Below are positions 8,325-17,179 of a DNA stretch of 64,000 nucleotides, piece after piece. Within the stretch, counting starts at the first letter, position 1, and every line of letters starts with the position of its first letter. A program made the position numbers and the translations under genes. A model generated the notes under the pieces. It had not been told where the DNA came from. It made no database searches and was given only the letters and a program-made list of their open reading frames with translations. Where the stretch lies: contig SHVK01000003.1 in the NCBI GenBank assembly GCA_009694285.1, positions 1 to 64,000 on the forward strand, read 5' to 3'. The stretch comes from Candidatus Nanopelagicaceae bacterium. Its GTDB lineage: Bacteria > Actinomycetota > Actinomycetes > Nanopelagicales > Nanopelagicaceae.

Positions 8325-9419
8325 TTAATTCGCTTTACTTTCAATTAATCTTTTCACTGCGGAAGTTATGTGCGTATCAGTTGAGGTAAGTGCAACTCGT
8401 AAATGTTTTGCACCCTTCTCGCCATAGAAAATCCCTGGAGTTGCCAATATTCCAAGCTCTGCCATCCAAGCAACATCGGCCCAGCAATCATTGCCGCGCG
8501 TTACCCACAAATAGAGGCCAGCTTCAGAGTGATCAACCTCAAAACCAACATTTAGTAGAGCAGATTTGAGCATCTCACGGCGAGCGCTGTATCGCTCTCG
8601 TTGACCAACCACATGATCGCGATCATTTAATGCTGCCGTCATCGCATGCTGGATTGGAAGTGGAAGCATCATTCCAAGATGTTTGCGAAGTTCCCGAATT
8701 GTGGCAATTATTTTTGGATCGCCGGCAATAAGTGCTGCCCGGTATCCCGCTGCATTTGAACTTTTCGAAAGTGAATGAACACTTAACAACCCGGTGTAAT
8801 CACCATCAGCCACAGTTAAAATTGATTGCGGGTCTGCATCCCAGCCAAAATCTATATAACACTCATCACTTGCCACCGTAACCCCACGAGCACGAGACCA
8901 AGAAATAATTTTCCGCAATAGTTCTGGTGAGCTCACTTGCCCAGTCGGATTTGATGGAGAGTTAATCCAAACTAAATCTTCTGGATCTAACTCTGGCCAT
9001 GAATCTGGATCTAGTGAAACTGGAATCACTTTTGCGCCAGCAACCAATGCACCAACGGCATAAGTTGGGTAAGCAACTTCTGGGATTATTACTTTTTTTG
9101 CCTCAAGAAATGTTGGCAGCCAACCGACTAACTCTTTCGAACCGATAGTTGGTAATACATCAATTTTATTTTGATCGGTCGCATCCGAAATTTTTAATCG
9201 TTTGCTAAGCCACCCACGCATCGCATCTCGAAGTTCAGTTGTGCCAATTGTCGTCGGATATCCAGGTGCGTTGCTCGCAGCCTTTAATGCCTCTTGCATG
9301 ATTTCTGGTGTTGCATCTACCGGAGTTCCAATTGAAAGATCGACGATTCCCTCTGGGTGTTCGCTAGCCCGCTGTTTATAAGGAGCGAGGGCATCCCATG
9401 GGAAATCCGGAAGTTTCAT
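8325..9419 (-). CDS. dapC: Succinyldiaminopimelate transaminase
   Basis: A class I/II PLP aminotransferase of 364 aa in the lysine/meso-diaminopimelate pathway, converting N-succinyl-2-amino-6-ketopimelate to N-succinyl-DAP. Visible features are the N-terminal PEGIVDLSIGTPVD, the PLP-binding WINSPSNPTGQ and SDECYIDFGW, and the Schiff-base lysine region VHSLSKSSNAAGYR. The ATG overlaps the fdxA stop by one base (TAATG). The fdxA-dapC pair is a conserved actinobacterial arrangement and is the reason for choosing dapC over other class I aminotransferases. The succinylase partner dapD is in the window at 34989. Confidence 0.92.
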   Translation of the reverse strand: MKLPDFPWDALAPYKQRASEHPEGIVDLSIGTPVDATPEIMQEALKAASNAPGYPTTIGTTELRDAMRGWLSKRLKISDATDQNKIDVLPTIGSKELVGWLPTFLEAKKVIIPEVAYPTYAVGALVAGAKVIPVSLDPDSWPELDPEDLVWINSPSNPTGQVSSPELLRKIISWSRARGVTVASDECYIDFGWDADPQSILTVADGDYTGLLSVHSLSKSSNAAGYRAALIAGDPKIIATIRELRKHLGMMLPLPIQHAMTAALNDRDHVVGQRERYSARREMLKSALLNVGFEVDHSEAGLYLWVTRGNDCWADVAWMAELGILATPGIFYGEKGAKHLRVALTSTDTHITSAVKRLIESKAN

Positions 9420-9748
9420 TACTCGTTCGACTGCGCGGGTGGAGCTGCTGCCTTAACCAATGGATGGTCAGTTGGAGTTAAACCCACTTTTGCCGCTCCT
9501 CCAGGTGAGCCAAGTTCAACAAAAAACTCTTCATTTGCGGCTGTGTACTCTTTCCAGGCTCCTGGAACATCATCTTCATAATAAATAGCCTCTACCGGAC
9601 AGACCGGCTCGCAAGCACCACAATCAACGCACTCATCAGGTTGGATGTAAAGCATGCGGTTGCCTTCATATATGCAATCAACGGGACACTCTTCAATGCA
9701 AGATTTGTCTTTGATGTCGATACATGGTGCGGCGATTATGTAGGTCAC
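9419..9748 (-). CDS. fdxA: 7Fe-8S ferredoxin
   Basis: A 109-aa ferredoxin beginning MTYIIAAPCIDIKDKSC. The cysteines at 9, 17, 21 and 25 and the later DECVDCGACEPVCP motif give a [3Fe-4S] plus [4Fe-4S] arrangement typical of actinobacterial FdxA. The acidic C-terminal tail is family-typical. The start is GTG, preceded by AGAGGAAG at good spacing. It is the first gene of a minus-strand unit with dapC and the nucleotidyltransferase. It serves as an electron carrier; the redox partners are not visible. Confidence 0.95.
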   Translation of the reverse strand: MTYIIAAPCIDIKDKSCIEECPVDCIYEGNRMLYIQPDECVDCGACEPVCPVEAIYYEDDVPGAWKEYTAANEEFFVELGSPGGAAKVGLTPTDHPLVKAAAPPAQSNE

Positions 9749-9883
9749 TTACTTCCTCTTGTTTCTCTAGCGGTCTACCTATTAGCGGTCTTGGCCATAA
9801 TTCTACTGTCTACTATTACCTCTATCTTCAATTAAGTGCCAGCCCGAATATTAACCATCGGAAGGGGGCGGAGGTGGTCGTAG
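9749..9883. other. 135-bp divergent intergenic region between fdxA and the GNAT gene, with a 9-bp direct repeat
   Basis: No gene is seen here. TAGCGGTCT occurs twice, at 9768-9776 and 9783-9791, just upstream of the fdxA ribosome site. The region also contains an AT-rich stretch around 9797-9836. GGAGG at 9870-9874 serves the GNAT gene. Promoter positions could not be fixed. Confidence 0.5.
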
Positions 9884-10852
9884 TTGTCTGAAATAAGTGC
9901 TGCTCTAACTCCTGCAGTTCCTCCACCTTCTCCAGGGCCAGTAGGTGCCCGGGTTTCAATACGGCTACAAATGCCCGGTGAGGATGGCTATCACGACCTG
10001 CTCGGTTACCTTGAAGCCGGGAATTTAGTGCGGCGTAAAGATGGTACTACTACCAACTTTGATCCGGCACATGTTGTTGCTTGGCGGCAAGTTCCCATTT
10101 CGCCCACTACGCGTAGCAGTGCATTTGATATTGAATCATTAGAAAAAATTGCTCAACAAAATTGGATGCCTGAAAAGATTGAAGAGATTGGCCAATGGCA
10201 ACTACGGAGCAACAAAGGTTTTTCTTTTCGGGCAAATTCAACACTTCCACTTGGCGGAAAAGGATTTGGTGCCCCTGGGATTGAATTAACGCAAGCGATC
10301 TCTCGGGTAATTGATTTCTACTCAGATTTAAAACAACCGGCAATATTTCAAATTCTTCCATCAATCCATCAAGAGTTAGAACGAAGTATTGCGGCGTTAG
10401 GGTTCAGATCAAAAGGTGAGGTTCGATTTGAAACCATAAGGATTGAGAATGCGGTAATCCCTGATTTAAAAGATTTGGAAGTGCGGATTAGCGATCATCC
10501 GACAGATGAGTGGCTTGATTTACATGCCGATACTGCAGTAGGGGCGGAGTTGATGCTTAGAACTCCTTCAAAGTATTTGCATCTCTACGAACAATCAGAG
10601 CTTGTAGCGACTAGCCGTGCAGCATTCACTGAAGATTGGGCTGGCATCTCACGGGTTAGAGTAAAACAAGAAAAGCAAGGGCAAGGTATGGGCAGAAAAA
10701 TCATGCTGGCTACAGTGAATGAAATTGAGAGCAATGGAGTTGAACGTGCATTTCTTCAAGTGGAATCTGAAAATGTAAATGCTCTAGCTATCTACCACTC
10801 AATTGGATTTAGTTTGCACCACTACTTAAATTATTCAATACTTGAAAATTAA
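9884..10852 (+). CDS. GNAT family N-acetyltransferase (Rv0428c-like two-part architecture)
   Basis: A 322-aa protein with a TTG start at 9884, chosen because GGAGG lies nine bases upstream and the other nearby GTG frame is stopped. The N-terminal 70 residues (ARVSIRLQMPGEDGYHDLLGYL) look like a small beta-barrel domain seen before some actinobacterial GNATs. The C-terminal half holds the acetyl-CoA site: ISRVRVKQEKQGQGMGRKI (Q/RxxGxG/A-type loop) and VESENVNALAIYHSIGF. The substrate is unknown. Its stop overlaps the convergent VanW gene stop in the shared tetramer TTAA. Confidence 0.82.
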   Translation: MSEISAALTPAVPPPSPGPVGARVSIRLQMPGEDGYHDLLGYLEAGNLVRRKDGTTTNFDPAHVVAWRQVPISPTTRSSAFDIESLEKIAQQNWMPEKIEEIGQWQLRSNKGFSFRANSTLPLGGKGFGAPGIELTQAISRVIDFYSDLKQPAIFQILPSIHQELERSIAALGFRSKGEVRFETIRIENAVIPDLKDLEVRISDHPTDEWLDLHADTAVGAELMLRTPSKYLHLYEQSELVATSRAAFTEDWAGISRVRVKQEKQGQGMGRKIMLATVNEIESNGVERAFLQVESENVNALAIYHSIGFSLHHYLNYSILEN

Positions 10853-12576
10853 TTTCCTTCTCCACGTTGAACTTTTAGAGAGGGATTCATCCATTTCGCC
10901 TCGGGATTTGTGCAAATCACGCGATCTTCTGGGATATAACGTGTTCGATATTTTTCTCGCTTAAATTCAATACCTTCTTTTTTCAAGATGCGATCAACTG
11001 TAATCGAAAATCCATCTACTCCTTCTTGGAAAATGCAGTCGATCGAATCCTCTTCATAGATTTCATGTTTAACAAAATTAATTCTTGGCCCACTTTCAGT
11101 ATCTATCTCCACAAATTTTGTTCCGTAAATCGAAACTGTTACCGAAGATTTCGTAAATGAGGTATCAACAAAAATCGGGTGGCCCGAATTATTTTTAAAT
11201 TTTACGTCCACATTTGGCCAGGCAACAGTTGATTCGCGTCCGGCCGGATATCGAGAGATATAAAAACTATGAGGTTTATGTTGGACAAGTTCTAAACCAC
11301 TAAACCATGCAGCATTCCAAGTAGTAGTTGCTACTTGTGAAACTCCCCCGCCAAGGTCTTTTTTGAAAACACCATTATCAATCATGATTCCTGGAACAAA
11401 TCCTCGGGCTTCGGTACGTTCACCTACAGCTTTGTTGTAACTAAATATTTCACCAGGTTGCACAATGGTTCCATCCATCCACTGTGCCGCTTTATGAATA
11501 TTAATCAAGCGGTACTCAGCGTACGGATAATTAGTTGTAAAAGTTCCTATCACATCTTTAATTCCTAAGCCACCAGCCATCTCTGTAGTGACTTTTGCTT
11601 TGGCCACTTCAGGAACTACTGATGCAACGCGCAATACGCCCATTTTTGACAGAGCCGGAATGATTGCCTCATTTAACTTTGAATCCGGCACATCACTTCC
11701 ATCAGATGATGGTTGTACCCGTGGTTTACCATCTTCTATTTTAAAAGATGCGTTGACAGGCTCACGAACATATTTGCTCCAACGCGAACCAACTTGTTGT
11801 AAGAAACTTTCCTTCACCCAAATCGGCACCAATTTTCCTGATTCCCCAGAATTAGAAGTGCGGAATTCCAGTGATCCGGCAATCTCCGTTGGGGAAATAA
11901 CTAGCGGCTGCGAAGATACGTTTAGGGTCAATTGTTCACTTACCGCCTGCCGAGCAAAATCAAGTAATGCGGTCGTATCTTTGACAGATACTTTTGGCTT
12001 AACTTTTTTCATCGGCAAGTCAATAACGTTTTTCTTTAACCAATACTTACTAACTATCTTTATTGCTTTTTTTCGATCGATTTCGATGCCAGCTAATGAA
12101 CTTAAAACTTGTGGCTCTAACTCTTTATAAATTATTGTGGCATCACGTGCGCTTTTAGTGGTTCTAATCTCTAATGGTCGCAGTGCTTTAATAAATTTCA
12201 CTTTATCTATATTAATTACCGGCTCTAAATCAGTTTTGGAAGTGAGCAGCGAAAATAGATTAATCGGGTTCAATGTGCGCTGTGGTACTTTTTCAAGAGT
12301 TGCTATTAAGTCCACTGAAATTCCAGCACTCTTAGGTGAGATCGAAATGCTTGCAGTTTTTGCGGTTAAGTTAATTTTGATTTTGATCATCTTATCCATT
12401 TGTAAATTCAAATAATTAATTGCAGAGACTTTTGTCTTTCTGCCAATATCAATTCCCGAAACGCTGACTCCACTAGGAACCCCAGAACCGACTGCGAACC
12501 ATGCAAGAAGCCAAATTAGAGATAGAGACCCAATTGAAATAATTGTGATCTGAATTTTTCGATTAGGAAATTTCAA
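10849..12576 (-). CDS. VanW family protein with putative peptidoglycan-binding N-terminal region
   Basis: A 575-aa protein with an N-terminal TM (IISIGSLSLIWLLAWFAVG, residues about 12-30), then a repeat-like extracytoplasmic region resembling PG_binding_4 domains (SGVSVSGIDIGRKTK). The VanW domain covers roughly residues 380-500: FSYNKAVGERTEARGF, DLGGGVSQVATT, HKPHSFYISRYPAGRES. VanW domains are linked to cell-wall biology, but their biochemical role is not established. It overlaps the upstream small membrane protein by four bases and lies in the mshB operon. Confidence 0.88.
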   Translation of the reverse strand: MKFPNRKIQITIISIGSLSLIWLLAWFAVGSGVPSGVSVSGIDIGRKTKVSAINYLNLQMDKMIKIKINLTAKTASISISPKSAGISVDLIATLEKVPQRTLNPINLFSLLTSKTDLEPVINIDKVKFIKALRPLEIRTTKSARDATIIYKELEPQVLSSLAGIEIDRKKAIKIVSKYWLKKNVIDLPMKKVKPKVSVKDTTALLDFARQAVSEQLTLNVSSQPLVISPTEIAGSLEFRTSNSGESGKLVPIWVKESFLQQVGSRWSKYVREPVNASFKIEDGKPRVQPSSDGSDVPDSKLNEAIIPALSKMGVLRVASVVPEVAKAKVTTEMAGGLGIKDVIGTFTTNYPYAEYRLINIHKAAQWMDGTIVQPGEIFSYNKAVGERTEARGFVPGIMIDNGVFKKDLGGGVSQVATTTWNAAWFSGLELVQHKPHSFYISRYPAGRESTVAWPNVDVKFKNNSGHPIFVDTSFTKSSVTVSIYGTKFVEIDTESGPRINFVKHEIYEEDSIDCIFQEGVDGFSITVDRILKKEGIEFKREKYRTRYIPEDRVICTNPEAKWMNPSLKVQRGEGN

Positions 12577-12884
12577 ACACGTGCTCCAATTCCAATTAGG
12601 ACAATAAGAAATCCTAGCGTTAAGAGCAGATTCCCAGCTGAATTATTAGAAACCAGCAATTCATCAGAGTTTCCAAATAAGGAAGCTCGCAAAATTATTG
12701 ATAACCAGCTGATTGCAAAGCCAATTTTTGCGATGCGACTACCAAAGTATTGACCTAATAAATATGTACTTACATATGATCCACTTACCGCGATCAAAAT
12801 TCCCAATGGGAATCCCCATGCGTGAATTAGTACCGCCAAAATTCCAGTCAATGCCCCAAGCAGTATTCCAACCAAGAACTTCAT
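12573..12884 (-). CDS. Small membrane protein, DUF6113-like
   Basis: A 103-aa protein with three to four hydrophobic segments (MKFLVGILLGALTGILAVLIHAW, GILIAVSGSYVSTYLL, a central helix, and LLLTLGFLIVLIGIGARV). A small membrane protein directly after mshB is a conserved actinobacterial arrangement (DUF6113; Rv1171 region in M. tuberculosis, from memory). It overlaps mshB and the VanW gene by four bases at each end, implying strict translational coupling. The function is unknown. Confidence 0.75.
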   Translation of the reverse strand: MKFLVGILLGALTGILAVLIHAWGFPLGILIAVSGSYVSTYLLGQYFGSRIAKIGFAISWLSIILRASLFGNSDELLVSNNSAGNLLLTLGFLIVLIGIGARV

Positions 12885-13816
12885 ATTGATACGCCTGAAA
12901 AAAGATCAGTCTCGCGACCATCTGCATCAAATGGCTCGCTAACAACACCTTTAGCCAATATGTAGTACTCCACCCCAAAAACTTGCATTCCTAACATATT
13001 AGAAAGTGCAAAAAATGGGCCGTCAACTGCTATTTGAGTTGCATGAGCTCTCATCGCTTCCATTTTTTGTGAAACAAATTCGGTCGCATCTACAACAGAG
13101 GTCACAAGCTCATCTGGTTTTGCAAATGGAATATCGTCAATCGATTCTGCACCAAAAAATGATGAAGCAGCATCCTTCATGGCATCCATTCCTTGTTGAA
13201 TTACTGATTTAGGGATGGTGTTCCAGTAAATCTTAGAAATATTCCAAGGAGCAGATGTTCCATAATTTTGATCAGCTGCTAATTCGGCTGATCGCATGGA
13301 AACGCGATGCGCTTGTATGTGATCTGGATGGCCGTATCCGCCAAACTCATCATAAGTTATTAAAACCTGAGGTTTAAATTTTCTGATTATTTCTACTAAG
13401 TGGGACGCAGCAGTATCTAGAGAAGCACTCCAAAAAACATCTGGTCGATCATTTTGCGGCATTCCCATCATCCCGCTGTCTCGATAATTCATATCTGGAG
13501 CTCCCAAAAAGAAATGTTGCAGCTGATTACTTCCAGAAAGTGCACCAAGTGCTTTTCCTAATTCAATTTCACGATGTGGTCCTAGTTGATCATCTTTATC
13601 ACTAGATAAGTTGGCAAACTCAGGAAGCAAAACTTCCCCTTCTTCGCCCCGAGTGCAGGTAACTAATGCGACTTCAGTCCCTTTGGCGATGTACTTTGCC
13701 ATCGTTGCGCCATTGTTAATACTCTCGTCATCTGGATGGGCGTGAACCAGCAATAGGCGCGCGCCTGCTGATTTAGCTGATTTAGCTGATTTATCGGGTG
13801 AAGGTGCCAAAGACAT
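12881..13816 (-). CDS. mshB: Mycothiol biosynthesis GlcNAc-Ins deacetylase
   Basis: A 311-aa LmbE-like zinc amidohydrolase that removes the acetyl group from GlcNAc-inositol in mycothiol synthesis. Visible are the zinc motif LLVHAHPDDESINNG, TRGEEGEV, GAPDMNYRDSGM and YGHPDHIQAH. An Mca-type mycothiol conjugate amidase is the alternative, but the DUF6113-like neighbour favours MshB. The ATG at 13814-13816 is chosen since TACCCT ends seven bases upstream (leaderless type). A longer open frame exists only because it crosses the divergent gene. The N-terminus contains KSAKSAKSA encoded by three 9-bp repeats before the catalytic domain. Confidence 0.92.
   Translation of the reverse strand: MSLAPSPDKSAKSAKSAGARLLLVHAHPDDESINNGATMAKYIAKGTEVALVTCTRGEEGEVLLPEFANLSSDKDDQLGPHREIELGKALGALSGSNQLQHFFLGAPDMNYRDSGMMGMPQNDRPDVFWSASLDTAASHLVEIIRKFKPQVLITYDEFGGYGHPDHIQAHRVSMRSAELAADQNYGTSAPWNISKIYWNTIPKSVIQQGMDAMKDAASSFFGAESIDDIPFAKPDELVTSVVDATEFVSQKMEAMRAHATQIAVDGPFFALSNMLGMQVFGVEYYILAKGVVSEPFDADGRETDLFSGVSI
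13767..13793. repeat. Three perfect 9-bp tandem repeats (GCTGATTTA) near the mshB N-terminus
   Basis: Units begin at 13767, 13776 and 13785 and encode KSA on the minus strand, in the short tail preceding the LmbE fold. They are in frame. Confidence 0.9.
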
Positions 13817-13823
13817 AAGGGAA

Positions 13824-13833
13824 AGGGTACGGT
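13824..13833. promoter_or_regulatory. Overlapping divergent -10 hexamers for mshB and the S9 peptidase
   Basis: The 10-mer AGGGTACGGT holds TACGGT on the plus strand (13828-13833, eight bases before the peptidase ATG) and TACCCT on the minus strand (13824-13829, seven bases before the mshB ATG). The whole intergenic gap is 25 bp and no ribosome site precedes either start. Confidence 0.6.
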
Positions 13834-13841
13834 CGATTCCT

Positions 13842-15926
13842 ATGAGTGAACTCCCATTTCCACGCCACAGCGCCCGCACGTTGCGTTTTTCACTCGGGGC
13901 GCCTCGAAATTTCACCATCTCCCCTGATGGCCAGCGGGTTGTATATGTAAGGAGCGGCTCTGGAACAGACCGTACTGGTCGGCTTTTTGAATTAGAATTA
14001 AATAGTAAAAATACCCGCGAGATTGTCAACCCATTTGATCTGCTCAAAAGTGGTGATGAGAAAATTTCAGTAGAAGAGCAAGCTCGTCGTGAACGAGCCC
14101 GTGAGGCAGCAGGTGGAATTACAAATTATTCAAATGATTCAAATCTTAAAAAAATTGCATTTGCATTATCTGGAAAACTTTACGTAGCTAATTTAGAAGA
14201 TGGAAAAGTTTTGCAATGGCCCGCACAAGAACCAGTTATTGATCCGCAATTTGCTCCGGATGGCAGCGCTGTTGGATACATCAACCCTTCTGGTGAAATG
14301 CGATTGAGTGATGGAGTAAGTGATCGAGCAATTTTCTCTCCTGAAAAAGCAGATGTTTATTATGGGCAAGCTGAATTTGTAGCAAGTGAAGAGATGGACC
14401 GGATGCATGGTTTTTGGTGGAGCGCAGATAGTAAATATTTAATTGTTGAAAGATTTGATGAGAGTGGTGTCGAAAAAATTTGGATCAGCGATCCAGCGAA
14501 TCCTGAAAATGAACCGAGGGCAGTTCGATATCCTAAAGTTGGAACTGCAAATGTTGTTGCATCACTTTTCGCTTATCACCTTGAAAGTAAAAGTAGCCAA
14601 GAAATTAAGTGGGCCAAGGAGCATGAGTATCTGGTTTCGGTAAATTCTGGCGCTGTAAATAAACCACCACTACTCATGACCATTGATCGGGCCCAACGGC
14701 AAGCTCATATTCGCGCAATAAATTTAAGTGATGGATCCTCAACGGTAATCGCTGAAATGAGCGACCCTGCCTGGATCACACTTGTATCGGGATCTCCACA
14801 ATGGGGGCCCGCTGGACAATTAATAACAACTTTTGATTCCGCAACAACGCGTCACCTTGCAGTAGATGGAAATGCAGTCACTCCAGACGAATTACAAGTC
14901 GATCGGATTGTTCATGTCGATCGGAATGGAATTACTTTCGAAGGAACATTCGAAGCAACTTCACTACATGTCTATTGGTATGGCTGGGGTGGAGAGCTCG
15001 AAGAGATTTCTAAGGGTGATGGCGTGCATATGGCGAAAGCAGCTGCAGATACCTTGTTGCTTTTGTCTCGTTCGTTAGATTATTACGGCACGAAAGTAGA
15101 AGTTATTCGCGATGGCGCACGAATTGAAATTGAATCTTTTGCCGCAAAACCTGAAGTAGATGCAAAACCTGAATTATTAAATCTCGGAGAACGCGAACTT
15201 CGCTCTGCGCTCCTGTTGCCGCAAAACCAAAGTAAATTTCCGCACCAGAATCTGCCTTTATTAGTAGATCCATATGGTGGACCAAGCCACTTACGAAATA
15301 TCAAAGCGAAAAATGCATTTGCAGAAGCACAGTGGATTGCGAATTTAGGTTTTGCAGTTTTAATCACTGATGGTCGCGGCACTCCAAATCGCGGTCCTGA
15401 GTGGGAGAAAGCAGTTTTAAATGATCTTTCCGCCGCCCCGCTTGCCGATCAAGCAGATGCAGTTACTGCACTCTTTCAATTACGTCCAGGTTTGATCGAT
15501 CCCGAAAAAGTCGGAATCCGTGGTTGGTCATTTGGTGGATATTTAGCTGGTCTTGCGGCACTTCGTCGGCCCGATATTTTTAAGTGCGCGATTATCGGTG
15601 CTCCTGTTACTGATTTTAGGTTTTACGACACTTACTACACCGAACGTTTCTTGGGAGCAGTTGCTGATCACAAAAATTATGAGCAATCTTCACTCTTGCC
15701 TGATGCGGATAAATTATCGGTTCCGGTAATGATTATTCACGGTCTTGCAGATGACAATGTGTTGGTGACAAATTCACTGCATCTATCGAGTGCATTGCTT
15801 GCGGCTGGTAAGCCACATGAAGTTTTACCATTAACCGGAGTTACGCACATGACTTCACAAGAAGTAGTTGCTGAAAATCTGATGCATTTAGAACTAGATT
15901 TTTTAATGCGCTCTTTAAAAATCTAA
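13842..15926 (+). CDS. S9 family peptidase (dipeptidyl peptidase IV-like)
   Basis: A 694-aa serine peptidase with an N-terminal beta-propeller (DPPIV_N, residues about 20-400) and a C-terminal alpha/beta hydrolase. The nucleophile is in GWSFGGYLAG, the acid in GLADDNVLVTNS and the histidine in TGVTHMTSQ. No signal peptide is seen, so it is probably cytoplasmic and cleaves short proline-containing peptides, which suits a peptide-scavenging lifestyle. Residues near 435-445 contain a duplicated AKPE segment from an 18-bp spaced repeat. It starts at an ATG behind a leaderless-type -10. The stop lies three bases from the moeZ stop. Confidence 0.92.
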   Translation: MSELPFPRHSARTLRFSLGAPRNFTISPDGQRVVYVRSGSGTDRTGRLFELELNSKNTREIVNPFDLLKSGDEKISVEEQARRERAREAAGGITNYSNDSNLKKIAFALSGKLYVANLEDGKVLQWPAQEPVIDPQFAPDGSAVGYINPSGEMRLSDGVSDRAIFSPEKADVYYGQAEFVASEEMDRMHGFWWSADSKYLIVERFDESGVEKIWISDPANPENEPRAVRYPKVGTANVVASLFAYHLESKSSQEIKWAKEHEYLVSVNSGAVNKPPLLMTIDRAQRQAHIRAINLSDGSSTVIAEMSDPAWITLVSGSPQWGPAGQLITTFDSATTRHLAVDGNAVTPDELQVDRIVHVDRNGITFEGTFEATSLHVYWYGWGGELEEISKGDGVHMAKAAADTLLLLSRSLDYYGTKVEVIRDGARIEIESFAAKPEVDAKPELLNLGERELRSALLLPQNQSKFPHQNLPLLVDPYGGPSHLRNIKAKNAFAEAQWIANLGFAVLITDGRGTPNRGPEWEKAVLNDLSAAPLADQADAVTALFQLRPGLIDPEKVGIRGWSFGGYLAGLAALRRPDIFKCAIIGAPVTDFRFYDTYYTERFLGAVADHKNYEQSSLLPDADKLSVPVMIIHGLADDNVLVTNSLHLSSALLAAGKPHEVLPLTGVTHMTSQEVVAENLMHLELDFLMRSLKI

Positions 15927-15929
15927 ATT

Positions 15930-17123
15930 TTAGTACTCGGGTAGTGACGGATCAATCTGTTTGACCCAAGCCACTACCCCACCACTTACGTGCGTGGCAT
16001 CAGCAAATCCAGCAGCTTTTACAACTGCAAGACATTCAGCAGAGCGCACTCCACTCTTGCAATGTAAAACCATTGGACGATCCTGTGGCAATTTTGAAAG
16101 AACGGTTCCGTCGATAAATTCTTGTTTTGGTATAAGTACAGAACCTGGAATTCTTACAATCTCAAATTCACTTGGTTCACGCACATCAATTAAAATGAAG
16201 TTTTCTTTTTTATCTAATTTACTCTTCAACTCAGTGACGGTGATTGTTGAGCCTGCAACTGCATCGGCTGCTTGAGTAGAAATAGCACCGCAGAAACCTT
16301 CATAATCTTCCATCAACGCTTCTTGCGTTGCTTTTGGTCCGCAGATAACACAATTTGGATCTTTGCGGATTGCAACTTTGCGGTAATTCATCTCAAGTGC
16401 GTCATAAATCATTAAGCGACCGATTAATGGTTCGCCAATTCCAGTAATTAATTTAATTGCTTCAGTAACTTGGATTGACCCAATGGATGCACAGAGCACA
16501 CCAAGTACGCCACCTTCGGCACAACTTGGCACCATTCCTGGAGGTGGTGGTTCTGGATACAAGCAACGGTAACAAGGACCATGTTCAGACCAGAACACAC
16601 TTGCTTGTCCGTCAAAGCGATAAATCGAACCCCAGATATATGGTTTTCCTAAAAGCACACATGCATCATTTACTAGATATCTAGTTGCAAAATTATCCGT
16701 GCCGTCAATAATCAAGTCGTACTGTGAAAACAATTCCATTACATTTGAATTATCAAGTCTGGTTTCGTGGATAACAACATTTACATAGGGATTAATCTCA
16801 GCAACAGATTCTTTTGCGCTCATTGCTTTACTTTTACCAATGTCACTTTGTCCGTGAATTATCTGACGTTGCAAATTTGATTCATCAACGACGTCATACT
16901 CAACAATTCCAAGGGTTCCGACTCCGGCAGCTGCTAAATACATCAATGCCGGCGATCCAAGGCCACCAGCGCCAACGCAAAGCACCTTTGCAGCCATCAA
17001 GCGACGCTGACCGGTCATAGCCACATCAGGAATGATCAGATGGCGGCTATATCGGCGAACCTGCTCAACAGTTAGTGGCGGTCCTGGTTCGACGAGCGGG
17101 GCGAGCGAATCAACTGGCTGCAT
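15930..17123 (-). CDS. moeZ: ThiF-family adenylyltransferase/sulfurtransferase MoeZ
   Basis: A 397-aa fusion of an E1-like MoeB domain and a rhodanese domain. The ATP loop is VGAGGLGSPALMYLA and the zinc cysteines are in CYRCLYP and CVICG. The rhodanese domain (from about residue 300) has the active-site loop LHCKSGVRS. MoeZ adenylates and sulfurates ubiquitin-like carriers (MoaD, ThiS, CysO types) for cofactor or cysteine synthesis; the carrier is not in this window. The start ATG at 17121-17123 follows AGGA at seven bases. Convergent with the S9 peptidase gene with only three bases between stops. Confidence 0.93.
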   Translation of the reverse strand: MQPVDSLAPLVEPGPPLTVEQVRRYSRHLIIPDVAMTGQRRLMAAKVLCVGAGGLGSPALMYLAAAGVGTLGIVEYDVVDESNLQRQIIHGQSDIGKSKAMSAKESVAEINPYVNVVIHETRLDNSNVMELFSQYDLIIDGTDNFATRYLVNDACVLLGKPYIWGSIYRFDGQASVFWSEHGPCYRCLYPEPPPPGMVPSCAEGGVLGVLCASIGSIQVTEAIKLITGIGEPLIGRLMIYDALEMNYRKVAIRKDPNCVICGPKATQEALMEDYEGFCGAISTQAADAVAGSTITVTELKSKLDKKENFILIDVREPSEFEIVRIPGSVLIPKQEFIDGTVLSKLPQDRPMVLHCKSGVRSAECLAVVKAAGFADATHVSGGVVAWVKQIDPSLPEY

Positions 17124-17167
17124 GGGCTAATCCTGCCATCTATCGCCAACTACCGTGGCATGTGCCC

Positions 17168-17173
17168 TAACAT
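17168..17173 (+). promoter_or_regulatory. Leaderless-type -10 (TAACAT) for the TetR gene
   Basis: TAACAT ends six bases before the GTG at 17180. No ribosome site is visible between, which supports the GTG rather than the ATG two codons later. Confidence 0.5.
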
Positions 17174-17179
17174 CACCTT

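Noticed and set aside
13817-14047. N-terminal extension of mshB
   Set aside because: It would run antisense into the S9 peptidase gene and past the -10; the LmbE fold begins after the ATG at 13816.
15144-15173. GCAAAACCTGAA repeated 18 bases apart in the S9 peptidase
   Set aside because: Two copies only and a period of 18, in a linker; weaker than the 9-bp cases, so not listed as a repeat feature.
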